Below, piece after piece: positions 7,233 to 13,359 of a DNA stretch of 14,502 nt. Both the position numbers and the translations under genes were made by a program. The stretch covers positions 1-14,502 of the forward strand of contig CAYQDR010000121.1 in NCBI GenBank assembly GCA_964416315.1, given 5' to 3'. Numbering within the stretch: the stretch's first letter is position 1; the number at the start of each line of letters is the position of its first letter. The notes under the pieces were generated by a model, which did not search any database, was not told the origin of the DNA, and was given only the letters and a program-made list of their open reading frames with translations. This DNA comes from CAYQDR01 sp964416315 (GTDB taxonomy: Bacteria > Methylomirabilota > Methylomirabilia > Rokubacteriales > DASRDR01).

Positions 7233-8630
7233 TCAGTCGAGCGGCGGGCGCTTCCGGTGCCAGGGCTGGATCGCCTCGAAGGCGGCGGAGGCGGCGAGGA
7301 CCTGGGGGTCGGCGAGCCGGCGGCCGACGATCTGGAGCCCCACCGGGAGGCCGTCCGCGGTGAACCCGCACGGCACGGTCGCCGCGGGCTGCTGGGTGAG
7401 GTTGAAGGGATAGGTGAAGGCGCCCCAGGAGAGGATCGTCGGCGCGCCCTCGGGGGTGTCGCGCTCGGCGGCGAAGGCCGGCACGGGGAGGGTCGGGGTG
7501 AGGAGCAGGTCGTAGCGCCCGAAGAACCGCCGCACGGCCTCGGTGAACGCCGCCCGCTCCGCCATCGCCCGCGCGACGTCCACGCCGGTGAGCGCCCGCG
7601 CCTCCTCGAGGATCGGGACGAGCGAGGGGCTCATGCGGCCCCGGTGCTCCTGGAGGTACGGGGCGAGTCGCCCGGCCAGGCCGACGTTGAAGAGCACGGC
7701 CCAGCAGGGGTACGGGTCGTCGGAGACGCGGGGAACCTCCTCGACGTGGCAACCCAGCTCCTCGAAGCGCCGGGCGGCGGCCGCGGTGAGCCGCGCGACC
7801 TCGGGGTCGAGCCGGGCATAGCCGAGGGTCGGGCTCCAGGCGACGCGCCGCCCCCGGACCCCCGCGTCGCACGCCGCCACGAAGTCGGGAAAGGGCCCCG
7901 GCAGGCAGGTCGGGTCGCGGTCGTCCGGGCGGGCCATCGCCGAGAGCATGAGCGCCGCGTCGCGGACGGTCCAGGTGATCGGGCCGAGGTGGGCGAGCGT
8001 CCCCACGGACGAGGCGGGGTAGGCCGGGACGAGGCCGTAGCTCGGCTTGAGGCCGTAGACACCGCAGAAGCTCCCCGGGATCCGGATGGAGCCCCCGCCG
8101 TCGCCCCCGGTGTGCAGCGGCCCGAGGCCGGCCGCGGCCGCCGCCGCGGCGCCGCCGCTCGAGCCACCCGGGGTCCGGTCGAGCTTCCACGGGTTCCGCG
8201 AGACGCCGAGGAGCGGGCCGTGGGTGGCGCCCTTGTAGCCGAACTCGGGGGTCGTCGTCTTGCCGGTGACGATGCAGCCCGCGCCCCGGAGGTGCTCGAC
8301 CATCGGCGCGTCCTCGTCGGGCACGTGGTCGGCGTAGATCGCCGAGCCGAAGGTCGTGCGGATCCCCTTCGTGATCACCATGTCCTTGACCGAGAGGGGG
8401 ACGCCGTGGAGGGGACCCAGGGCCTCACCCCGGTGGAGCGCCTGCTCGGCGGCCTTGGCCTCGCGCCGGGCCTGGTCCGCGGTGACCACGCAGAAGGCGT
8501 TGAGCCGGGAGTGCAGCCGCTCGATCCGCGCGAGGACCGCGTCCACGACCTCGACGGGCGAGAACCGCCGCGCGCGATAGCCTGCCACCAATTCGACCGC
8601 CGACAGCGCCGCCAGCTCCGATGCGCTCAT
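7233..8630 (-). CDS. amidase-signature family amidohydrolase
   Basis: A 465-residue cytoplasmic amide hydrolase. The Ser-cisSer-Lys triad is complete: Lys82 in PLSVKDM, cis-Ser157 in PGGSSGG (154-160) and the nucleophile Ser181 in GGDGGGSIRIPG. The 24-residue spacing between the two serines is standard. The Gly-rich strand reads GGDGGGSIR instead of the common GTDTGGSIR, a mild variation. The C-terminal domain ends with PFNLTQQPAATVPCGFTADG and GLPVGLQIVGR, typical of the family and close in style to amidases and GatA-like proteins. No gatB or gatC is adjacent, so a catabolic amidase is more likely than the tRNA amidotransferase subunit. The ATG at 8630 has an almost perfect AGGAGG 7 bases upstream. 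The substrate is unknown. Confidence 0.93.
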   Translation of the reverse strand: MSASELAALSAVELVAGYRARRFSPVEVVDAVLARIERLHSRLNAFCVVTADQARREAKAAEQALHRGEALGPLHGVPLSVKDMVITKGIRTTFGSAIYADHVPDEDAPMVEHLRGAGCIVTGKTTTPEFGYKGATHGPLLGVSRNPWKLDRTPGGSSGGAAAAAAAGLGPLHTGGDGGGSIRIPGSFCGVYGLKPSYGLVPAYPASSVGTLAHLGPITWTVRDAALMLSAMARPDDRDPTCLPGPFPDFVAACDAGVRGRRVAWSPTLGYARLDPEVARLTAAAARRFEELGCHVEEVPRVSDDPYPCWAVLFNVGLAGRLAPYLQEHRGRMSPSLVPILEEARALTGVDVARAMAERAAFTEAVRRFFGRYDLLLTPTLPVPAFAAERDTPEGAPTILSWGAFTYPFNLTQQPAATVPCGFTADGLPVGLQIVGRRLADPQVLAASAAFEAIQPWHRKRPPLD

Positions 8631-8637
8631 GCCGATC

Positions 8638-8643
8638 CCTCCT
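8638..8643 (-). promoter_or_regulatory. strong ribosome binding site of the amidase gene
   Basis: On the minus strand AGGAGGG precedes the ATG at 8630 by about 7 bases. It is one of the strongest Shine-Dalgarno matches in the window and fixes the amidase start. Confidence 0.7.
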
Positions 8644-8691
8644 GTCGGCTCGAAGGATCGGCTCCTGGCCGGCGGGTGTCAAGGGACTGTT

Positions 8692-8733
8692 CCCTCTCCC
8701 CCGGTGGGGGAGAGGCCGAGGGTGAGGGGGAGC
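8692..8733. repeat. dispersed-repeat-like hairpin (CCCTCTCCCCC motif)
   Basis: CCTCTCCCCC (8693-8702) and GGGGGAGAGG (8706-8715) form a perfect 10-bp stem with the loop GGT. GCCGAGGGTGAGGGGGAG follows. This exact style of intergenic palindrome is familiar from many GC-rich environmental genomes, where it occurs in many copies between genes. Only one copy is in the window, so its repetitive nature is background knowledge and not seen here. It lies between the lipoprotein and amidase genes. Confidence 0.55.
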
Positions 8734-8745
8734 GCCGACCCTGCT

Positions 8746-8768
8746 GGAGGGGAGCGGAGCCCCCCTCC
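8746..8768. terminator. stem-loop after the lipoprotein gene
   Basis: GGAGGGG (8746-8752) and CCCCTCC (8762-8768) pair over a 9-base loop, 9 bases beyond the lipoprotein stop. There is no T-run. It could act as a 3' stability hairpin or a weak terminator for the lipoprotein transcript, or be part of the neighbouring repeat element. Confidence 0.35.
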
Positions 8769-8776
8769 CAGGATCT

Positions 8777-9196
8777 CTAGCGGGCCGCGGCTGGTGCCGT
8801 GGGCGTCGGGCCCATGAGGTAAGTGGTGGCCACCTCGACCCAGGTGTACCAGTTGAACAGGCCGCCCTCGTAGATCGACACCTGGAGCGAGCCGCCCGGC
8901 TTCTCGTAGACCTGGAGGAACCCCTTCCCCGTCGAGGTCGAGGAAACGTGCCGCCAGCCGCTCGTCTCGAGGGTCGAGCGGTAGAGGGTGGCCAGGCTCT
9001 CCGGCTCGAGTCGCCCCCGGTAGACCAGTCGGGCGGCCTTGATCCGATCGGACTCGATGATGGTGGATCGGTCCGTCTCGAGGGCGAGCCCCTCGGGCAC
9101 CGGGATGCCCGGGAACTCGGCTCGCGACGGCTGGGGTGGGGTCGACGCGCAGGCGCTCAGGACCACGGCCATCGCCAGCAACAGGACACGCCGCAT
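8777..9196 (-). CDS. small secreted lipoprotein of unknown function
   Basis: A 139-residue protein with a clear lipoprotein signal peptide: MRR, a hydrophobic core to residue 12, and the lipobox LSAC with lipidated Cys16. No Asp follows the Cys, so outer-membrane sorting is plausible if the cell is Gram-negative. The mature part begins with a short Pro-rich linker. PGIPVPEGLALETDRSTI and VYRGRLEPESLATLYRSTLE lead into TSGWRHVSS and alternating beta-like stretches (GFLQVYEKP, LQVSIYEGG). The layout of an x-Y-R-x-x-L helix followed by GW recurs in small lipoproteins of unknown role, but I cannot name a family. The ATG at 9196 has GAGGAGGT about 8 bases upstream. It is divergent from the dehalogenase gene. 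Confidence 0.85.
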   Translation of the reverse strand: MRRVLLLAMAVVLSACASTPPQPSRAEFPGIPVPEGLALETDRSTIIESDRIKAARLVYRGRLEPESLATLYRSTLETSGWRHVSSTSTGKGFLQVYEKPGGSLQVSIYEGGLFNWYTWVEVATTYLMGPTPTAPAAAR

Positions 9197-9210
9197 ATCT
9201 GCACCTCCTC

Positions 9211-9229
9211 GCGGCCACGCCCCGGCCGC
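9211..9229. repeat. inverted repeat in the divergent intergenic region
   Basis: GCGGCC (9211-9216) and GGCCGC (9224-9229) form a perfect 6-bp inverted repeat with a 7-base spacer. It sits next to the ribosome site of the lipoprotein gene, in the 107-base region divergent to the dehalogenase. It could be an operator or a leader hairpin. With this base composition chance is also possible. The rest of this intergenic region shows a TTGACT box at 9269-9274 but no matching -10. Confidence 0.25.
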
Positions 9230-9303
9230 TGACGCTCACCAAGCTTTTCGACGTGGCGGCCGCAGGGCTTGACTCGGCCGCGTCGCTGGGCGAGAGTCCC
9301 CGC

Positions 9304-10191
9304 ATGCCGGTCGTCCGGACGCCGGAGGCGCGGTTCCGCGATCTCCCCGGCTACCCGTTCGCGCCGCGCTTCCTCGACGGGGACGGGATGCGCCTCCACT
9401 ACGTGGACGAGGGCCGCGGCGCGCCGGTCCTGCTCCTCCACGGCGAGCCCACCTGGTCCTATCTCTACCGGGCGGTGATCCCGCACGTCGTCGCAGCCGG
9501 CGCGCGGGCGGTCGCGCCCGACTACCTGGGCTTCGGGAAGTCCGACAAGTGGACGGAGGACGCGCGCTACACCTACGCCATGCACGTCGCGGCGATCGAG
9601 CGGGTCGTCGCGGCGCTCGACCTCCGGGACCTGACGCTCGTCGTCCACGACTGGGGCGGCCCGATCGGGCTCCGGGTCGCGACGTCGCACCCGGAGCGCG
9701 TCCGGCGGCTCGTGGTGCTCAATACCGGCCTCTTCGGCGGCGACGAGCCGCTCTCGGAGGGGCTCGAGGCCTGGCGGGCCTACGCTGCCCGGACGCCGGA
9801 CCTCCCCGCGGGACTCGTGGTCCGGCGGGCGGCGGCGGACCGGGCCCGGGTCACCGACGAGATGGTGCGCGCCTACGACGCGCCGTTCCCGGACCTCGCC
9901 TCGAAGGCCGGGGCGCGGGCCTTCCCGGCGATGATCCCCACCCGGCCCGAGGACCCGGGCGCGCGCGAGATGGCCGAGACGCGGGCGGCGCTCGGGCGCC
10001 ACGCCTGGCCGACGCTCGTCCTCTGGAGCGACCGGGACCGCGTCTTCCCGCTCGAGACCGGCCGGCGGTTCGCCGGGCTCTTCCCGGGGGCGACGTTCCG
10101 CGTGGTGGAGGACGCCGGGCACTTCGTCCCCGAGGAGCAGGGCGACCGCGTCGGGCGCGAGATCGCGCGGTTCCTCACGGGCGCCGTGTAG
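9304..10191 (+). CDS. haloalkane dehalogenase (DhlA-like, HLD-I)
   Basis: A 295-residue alpha/beta hydrolase that would hydrolyse a carbon-halogen bond to an alcohol and halide (EC 3.8.1.5). The oxyanion-hole motif is HGEPTWSYLYR (46-56). The nucleophile is Asp116 in VVHDWGGPIGLR, with Trp117 right after it as a halide-binding residue. The cap holds EAWRAY (Trp157, aligning by recall with the second halide Trp of DhlA) and YDAPFPD. The acid is probably Asp245 in WSDRDRVFP, and the base is His273 in DAGHFVPEE. All catalytic positions of subfamily I are present, so true dehalogenase activity is likely, though related epoxide or ester hydrolases share much of this. I start at the ATG at 9304 because upstream residues do not match the family. 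The ribosome site is weak (GAGAG). The in-frame extension to 9136 overlaps the divergent lipoprotein gene. Confidence 0.9.
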   Translation: MPVVRTPEARFRDLPGYPFAPRFLDGDGMRLHYVDEGRGAPVLLLHGEPTWSYLYRAVIPHVVAAGARAVAPDYLGFGKSDKWTEDARYTYAMHVAAIERVVAALDLRDLTLVVHDWGGPIGLRVATSHPERVRRLVVLNTGLFGGDEPLSEGLEAWRAYAARTPDLPAGLVVRRAAADRARVTDEMVRAYDAPFPDLASKAGARAFPAMIPTRPEDPGAREMAETRAALGRHAWPTLVLWSDRDRVFPLETGRRFAGLFPGATFRVVEDAGHFVPEEQGDRVGREIARFLTGAV

Positions 10192-10209
10192 CAGCGGTCA
10201 TACCGAGCG

Positions 10210-10218
10210 TGCTAAGAT
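10210..10218 (+). promoter_or_regulatory. possible extended -10 promoter of the TA operon
   Basis: TGCTAAGAT reads as TG, one base, then a TATAAT-like hexamer (TAAGAT). It lies about 20 bases before the antitoxin ATG, just after the dehalogenase stop. No -35 is evident. The antitoxin leader would be short. Confidence 0.35.
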
Positions 10219-10221
10219 CTG

Positions 10222-10238
10222 ACCAAGAGGTAATTGGT
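10222..10238 (+). promoter_or_regulatory. palindromic operator candidate over the antitoxin RBS
   Basis: ACCAA (10222-10226) and TTGGT (10234-10238) make a perfect inverted repeat around GAGGTAA, which contains the ribosome site AGAGG. It ends directly before the ATG at 10239. AbrB/MazE-type antitoxins usually repress their own operon by binding a short palindrome near the promoter, so this is a natural candidate. Confidence 0.45.
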
Positions 10239-10484
10239 ATGACTACACGACGGTCGGTCAAGCTGAGCAAGAAGGGGCAGTTCGTGCTCCCGAAGGAGAT
10301 GCGCGAGGCGTTGGGGGTCGAAGAGGGCGACGAGCTGCTGGTGACCCTTGAAGCCGGCCGCGTGGTGTTGACGCCCCGGGCCCAGTACGCCCGGGCCACC
10401 CGAGGCGCGCTCAGGGGGACGTGGGGTAAGGATCGGCGCGAGGTGGAACGCTATCTGGAGGGGGAGCGGGCGTCATGGCGGTGA
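10239..10484 (+). CDS. AbrB/MazE-family antitoxin (partner of PIN toxin)
   Basis: An 81-residue DNA-binding antitoxin. The N-terminal swapped-hairpin domain is clear: SVKLSKKGQFVLPKEMREAL (about 6-25), then GVEEGDELLVTLEAGRVVLTP. This is the classic AbrB fold that dimerises on the operator. The C-terminal tail (RGTWGKDRREVERYLEGERA) is charged and would wrap the toxin. The ATG at 10239 follows AGAGG by 8 bases. The frame overlaps the toxin start by 10 bases, the usual coupling for antitoxin-toxin pairs. Confidence 0.9.
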   Translation: MTTRRSVKLSKKGQFVLPKEMREALGVEEGDELLVTLEAGRVVLTPRAQYARATRGALRGTWGKDRREVERYLEGERASWR

Positions 10485-10939
10485 AGACCGCCAGGTTCCG
10501 CGGCGACCTGCGACGATACGCCAAGGTCGGACTCGACAGCTCGATGCTGATCTACCATCTCGAAGACGTGAGCCCGTACTCCGAGCTGACCGAGGCCGCG
10601 TTTGCCGCGGTGGCGGAGGGCGCCCCCGCGGCCGTGCTCTGCACGATCTCCGTGACCGGGCTCCTCGTTCGACCCTTCGCGCAGGATCGCCAGGACCGGG
10701 TTGCCGCCCTCGAGCGCTTCGTGCTCGGCCTGCCGCACACGACCCTGGTCGCACCGAGCTACGCGGCCGCGAAGGAGGCCGCGCGCCTGCGGGCCCGGTA
10801 CGGGATGAGGACGCCGGATGCCCTCCACCTTGCGACCGCGCTGACCGAGAGGGCCGGCGCGTTCGTCACCAACGATCGCGAGCTTCGACGGCTGAAGGCG
10901 GAGGGAATCGCCGTCGTGGTCCTCGACGACTACGTTTGA
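10475..10939 (+). CDS. PIN-domain (VapC-like) toxin with a missing acidic residue
   Basis: A 154-residue PIN ribonuclease-type toxin. After a basic leader (residues 1-19), GLDSSMLIYHLE carries the first active-site Asp21. MRTPDALHLATAL carries Asp115 and FVTNDREL carries Asp134. The second conserved acidic position, normally the Glu in a T-x-x-S-V-T-E-L-like motif, reads TISVTGLLV with Gly62 (codon GGG at 10658-10660, one base from GAG). Three of four metal-binding acids are therefore present, and nuclease activity may be reduced or lost. The ATG at 10475 lies inside the antitoxin's last codons and has GGAGGGGGAG about 8 bases upstream. Known family members cut tRNA or rRNA; the target here is unknown. 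Confidence 0.9.
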   Translation: MAVKTARFRGDLRRYAKVGLDSSMLIYHLEDVSPYSELTEAAFAAVAEGAPAAVLCTISVTGLLVRPFAQDRQDRVAALERFVLGLPHTTLVAPSYAAAKEAARLRARYGMRTPDALHLATALTERAGAFVTNDRELRRLKAEGIAVVVLDDYV

Positions 10940-10963
10940 CCGGCGGGCGGAGGGGAAGCGGCC

Positions 10964-11986
10964 ATGCGACTCGGGCTCAACCTGGGCTACTCGGGGGCGA
11001 AGCTGGGGGTGGACGTCCAGCTCGTCCAGGACGCGGAGCGCCTCGGCTACCACTCCGTCTGGGCGGCGGAGGCCTACGGCTCGGACGCCGTGACACCGCT
11101 CGCGTGGCTGGGCGCGGTCACCTTCCGGATCCGCCTCGCCACGGGGATCATGCAGATCGCGGCGCGGACCCCCGCCATGACGGCGATGACCGCGATGACG
11201 CTCGACGCGCTGTCGGGCGGGCGGTTCCTCCTCGGCCTCGGTGTCTCCGGCCCCCAGGTCGTCGAGGGCTGGCACGGCCAACCCTTCGGGCGGCCCGTCC
11301 CCAAGATGCGGGAGTACGTGACGATCGTTCGGGCGATCCTCTCTCGCGAGAAGCCGCTCGAGCACCGGGGCGAGCACTACCAGGTCCCGTACGCGGGGCC
11401 GGGCGCGACGGGGCTCGGCAAACCGCTGCGGAGCATCCTGCACGGGCGGCCCGATCTCCCGATCTACATCGCGGCGATCGGCCCCAGGAACGTGGCCCTC
11501 GCGGCGGAGATCGCGGACGGGTGGCTGCCGGTCTTCTTCTCGCCCGAGCGCGCCGGGCTCTACCGGGCGTGGCTCGAGGACGGCTTCGCGCGCCGGGCGC
11601 GCCCGCACGCGGGGTTCGACGTGGCGCCGACCGTCCCGATCGTCTGCGGGCCCGACGTCAAGGCCTGCCTCGCCCAGGTGAAGCCGCGGCTGGCCCTCTA
11701 CGTCGGGGGCATGGGGGCCCGCGGGAAGAACTTCTACAACGACCTCGCCTGCCGCTACGGCTACGAGACCGAGGCCCGGCGCATCCAGGACCTCTACCTC
11801 GCGGGGAAGAAGGACGAGGCGATCGCCGCGGTCCCCGACGCGCTCGCGGACGAGACGGCGCTCTGCGGGCCGCCCGAGCGGATCGGCGAGCGGCTCGCGG
11901 CGTGGCGAGCGGCGGGGGTCACGACGCTGATCTGCGGGACGGGCCACCCGGACGTCGTCCGGATGATGGCCAAGCTGGCGCTCTGA
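10964..11986 (+). CDS. LLM-class F420-dependent oxidoreductase (Rv3520c-like)
   Basis: A 340-residue luciferase-like TIM-barrel oxidoreductase. It opens with MRLGLNLGYSGA, then LVQDAERLGYHSVWAAEAYG and LATGIMQIAARTPAMTAM. The characteristic DALSGGRFLLGLGVSGPQVV (81-100) and EGWHGQPFG follow, and further along REYVTIVRAILSRE, LPIYIAAIGPRN and IADGWLPVFFSPE. This set is typical of the LLM F420 subgroup named after Rv3520c, which uses reduced coenzyme F420 for hydride transfer; the electron donor here is assumed from the family. The threefold AMT (71-79) falls in a family-conserved region. The start at 10964 has GGAGGGGAAG about 9 bases upstream. No cofactor-biosynthesis gene is in the window. 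The DUF2628 gene begins 8 bases after its stop. Confidence 0.92.
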   Translation: MRLGLNLGYSGAKLGVDVQLVQDAERLGYHSVWAAEAYGSDAVTPLAWLGAVTFRIRLATGIMQIAARTPAMTAMTAMTLDALSGGRFLLGLGVSGPQVVEGWHGQPFGRPVPKMREYVTIVRAILSREKPLEHRGEHYQVPYAGPGATGLGKPLRSILHGRPDLPIYIAAIGPRNVALAAEIADGWLPVFFSPERAGLYRAWLEDGFARRARPHAGFDVAPTVPIVCGPDVKACLAQVKPRLALYVGGMGARGKNFYNDLACRYGYETEARRIQDLYLAGKKDEAIAAVPDALADETALCGPPERIGERLAAWRAAGVTTLICGTGHPDVVRMMAKLAL

Positions 11987-11994
11987 GGGAGATC

Positions 11995-12546
11995 GTGGGC
12001 GCGGCGGCTCCGCGAGCCGAGCCGCGGCTCTACGAGCTGCGCGTCGCCCGGCTCGCCGACGCGCGGCTCCGCGGGGAGGTCGCGCGCTGGCTGGCGGCGC
12101 GCTTCCGGTCCTCCGAGCCCGGCGCGATCGAGGCGGCGCTGGGCGGCGCCGGCTTCGTCACGCGCGTCCGCTTGCGCGACGAGGAGGCCCCGGCGCTCCT
12201 GCGGGAGCTCTACGTGGCGGGGGCCCCGCCGGCCGCCGTGATCCTCGTGCCCGCGGCGCGGGCCGGGCTGCCCTCCGAGGATCACGACCCCGCGTTCGCC
12301 GTCTTCGCGCGCCGCGGCGGGCGGTTCTCGCCGAGCTGGAGCTGGCCGGCGTTCATCTTCGGGCCGCTCTGGTATTTCCGCAAGGGACTGTACGCCAAGG
12401 GGCTCGTGCTCCTGGTGCTGGGCGTCTTCCCGCTCTGGCCCCTGCCGGTCGCGCTGCTGGTCTCGCTGGTCGTCCTCGTCTACTGCGGGGTGGTGGGGAC
12501 CTGGGACTACTACCTCTGGAGGGTGAGGCGCACCCAGTGGTGGTGA
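11995..12546 (+). CDS. DUF2628 membrane protein with N-terminal soluble domain
   Basis: A 183-residue protein starting at a GTG (11995), 8 bases after the LLM stop, with GAGGGAG just upstream. The first 85 residues are soluble with alternating helix and strand, ending GAPPAAVILVP. The pattern vaguely recalls the ribosomal L7/L12 C-terminal or ClpS-like fold, but I cannot confirm that. The second half matches DUF2628: SPSWSWPAFIFGPLWYFRKG (112-131), then two hydrophobic segments (LVLLVLGVFPLWPLPVALLV and VVLVYCGVVGTW) and an aromatic end WDYYLWRVRR. DUF2628 proteins are small membrane proteins of unknown role. The 3' end overlaps the convergent Phd-type antitoxin gene by 37 bases. Confidence 0.8.
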   Translation: MGAAAPRAEPRLYELRVARLADARLRGEVARWLAARFRSSEPGAIEAALGGAGFVTRVRLRDEEAPALLRELYVAGAPPAAVILVPAARAGLPSEDHDPAFAVFARRGGRFSPSWSWPAFIFGPLWYFRKGLYAKGLVLLVLGVFPLWPLPVALLVSLVVLVYCGVVGTWDYYLWRVRRTQWW

Positions 12547-12812
12547 CGCGAGCAGTTCGACGGGCGCGCGCGGAGCGTGTCCGCTTCGTCCAATACCTCG
12601 TCCAGGTCATGGCCCCGGCCCGCAGCTATCTCCTTCTCGCCCTGGGCGAGGAGTCGCAGCAGCTGGCGCTCGTGCTCCGCCCTTTCATAGACCTCGACGC
12701 TCAACATGACGGCTGCCGCCCTGCCCCGCTGCGTGATGACGAGTGGTTGTTTGGACGCCCGCACCCGCTTGAGTGCTGCCGCCGCGTCTTGACGCAGATC
12801 GGTCACCGGCAT
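12510..12812 (-). CDS. Phd/YefM-family antitoxin, orphan
   Basis: A 100-residue antitoxin. MPVTDLRQDAAAALKRVRAS is the DNA-binding N-terminus; PLVITQRGRAAAVMLSVEVY is the family's core strand-helix; HERQLLRLLAQGEKEIAAGR and DLDEVLDEADTL form the toxin-binding helix. The last 19 residues (ARPSNCSRHHHWVRLTLQR) look unlike the family and lie mostly antisense to the end of the DUF2628 gene, so the natural end may have been lost. No RelE/ParE-type toxin follows: the next DNA downstream is the convergent DUF2628 gene. Another ATG at 12831 in a different frame would give MAKYQIMPVTD if one G (12822) were removed, hinting at a one-base frameshift at the 5' end. The ATG at 12812 has no strong ribosome site. 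Confidence 0.75.
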   Translation of the reverse strand: MPVTDLRQDAAAALKRVRASKQPLVITQRGRAAAVMLSVEVYERAEHERQLLRLLAQGEKEIAAGRGHDLDEVLDEADTLRARPSNCSRHHHWVRLTLQR

Positions 12813-12863
12813 GATCTGGTACTTTCGCCATGCGTCGACCCACCCCCAGGAGTACGTCTAACT

Positions 12864-12965
12864 GCACCTCTAAAGGTGCCTCGGTGCAACCGCCGACTAC
12901 GAGCTTGTACAGCGCTGACGCTCGCGCTCAGCGGCCGGCAAAACCGGTCCGCTCCGCTGGAGCGG
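12864..12965. repeat. block of four tandem stem-loops
   Basis: Four compact inverted repeats lie side by side. GCACCT/AGGTGC (12864-12869, 12874-12879, loop CTAA). CGCTGA/TCAGCG (12913-12918, 12928-12933). GGCCGG/CCGGTC (12933-12938, 12944-12949, one G-T pair, loop CAAAA). CCGCTCC/GGAGCGG (12949-12955, 12959-12965, loop GCT). They fill most of the stretch between the broken mazF and the Phd antitoxin. They may be the end of a vanished mobile element, a recombination site or a structured RNA. No match to a known class was recognised. Confidence 0.5.
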
Positions 12966-13079
12966 TCTATCGTCCGGCGACACGACGAGGCAGGGGCGGG
13001 TCTTGCGAATCTCGCTACCGATCGCGGGATCCAGACGAACGAGATGGACCTCACCGCGCCCCCGGGTCGTCCGGGTCAC
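12897..13079 (-). pseudogene. MazF/PemK toxin, truncated after the second strand
   Basis: The frame starts with GTG at 13079, overlapping the antitoxin's TGA as GTGA. The first 37 residues are good MazF: RGRGEVHLVRLDPAIGSE followed by IRKTRPCLVVSPDD. After SPDD the protein turns into RPLQRSGPVLPAAERERQ and stops at residue 60, while normal MazF proteins run to about 110 residues with further strands and a C-terminal helix. None of the three minus-strand frames downstream restores the missing part. The break coincides with a stem-loop at 12949-12965. The toxin is therefore almost certainly inactive. Confidence 0.75.
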
Positions 13080-13333
13080 CGCCCCTCCCCCTCCTCCTGA
13101 TCGAAGCGGGTCGCGGTCGGTTCGTCGAGCAATTGATCTTGACCCCGCTCGCGCATGGCCCGCGCCGCCTCAGCCCAGCCCGCGCGGGGGCGTCGTACAG
13201 CCTGGACGACGAGACGTCCTGGCTCGGCGCGGAGCTCGACCTCATCGGGTACCTCTGCCTGATCCAGGAGGACTTTGGGGACCCGGATGCCCCGTGAGCT
13301 GCCGATACGGATGATGCGGGTCTTGGCTGTTAG
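13076..13333 (-). pseudogene. MazE-like (AbrB-fold) antitoxin lacking a start codon
   Basis: A frame of about 85 residues: TAKTRIIRIGSSRGIRVPKV is the swapped-hairpin DNA-binding part, then LLDQAEVPDEVELRAEPGRL, and a toxin-binding tail with GWAEAARAMRERGQDQLLDE and TATRFDQEE. It is the natural partner of the mazF remnant, which it overlaps by 4 bases. Where family members would start with Met, the codon is CTA (13333-13331). No ATG, GTG or TTG occurs in frame nearby; a CTG exists at 13363, inside the methyltransferase stop region. Upstream DNA belongs to the lower-GC methyltransferase segment, so promoter and start codon were probably replaced. It could still be made from a rare start. Confidence 0.65.
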
Positions 13334-13359
13334 AGCGCAACACGCACAATTCGCGGCTG

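Noticed and set aside
9157..10122. A minus-strand open frame of 321 codons opposite to the dehalogenase
   Set aside because: It is the composition shadow of the dehalogenase, which has all catalytic motifs. No family features are seen.
10451..11947. A minus-strand open frame of 498 codons opposite to the VapC and LLM genes
   Set aside because: Arg/Asp/Glu-rich translation without a domain, entirely opposite to two recognised genes.
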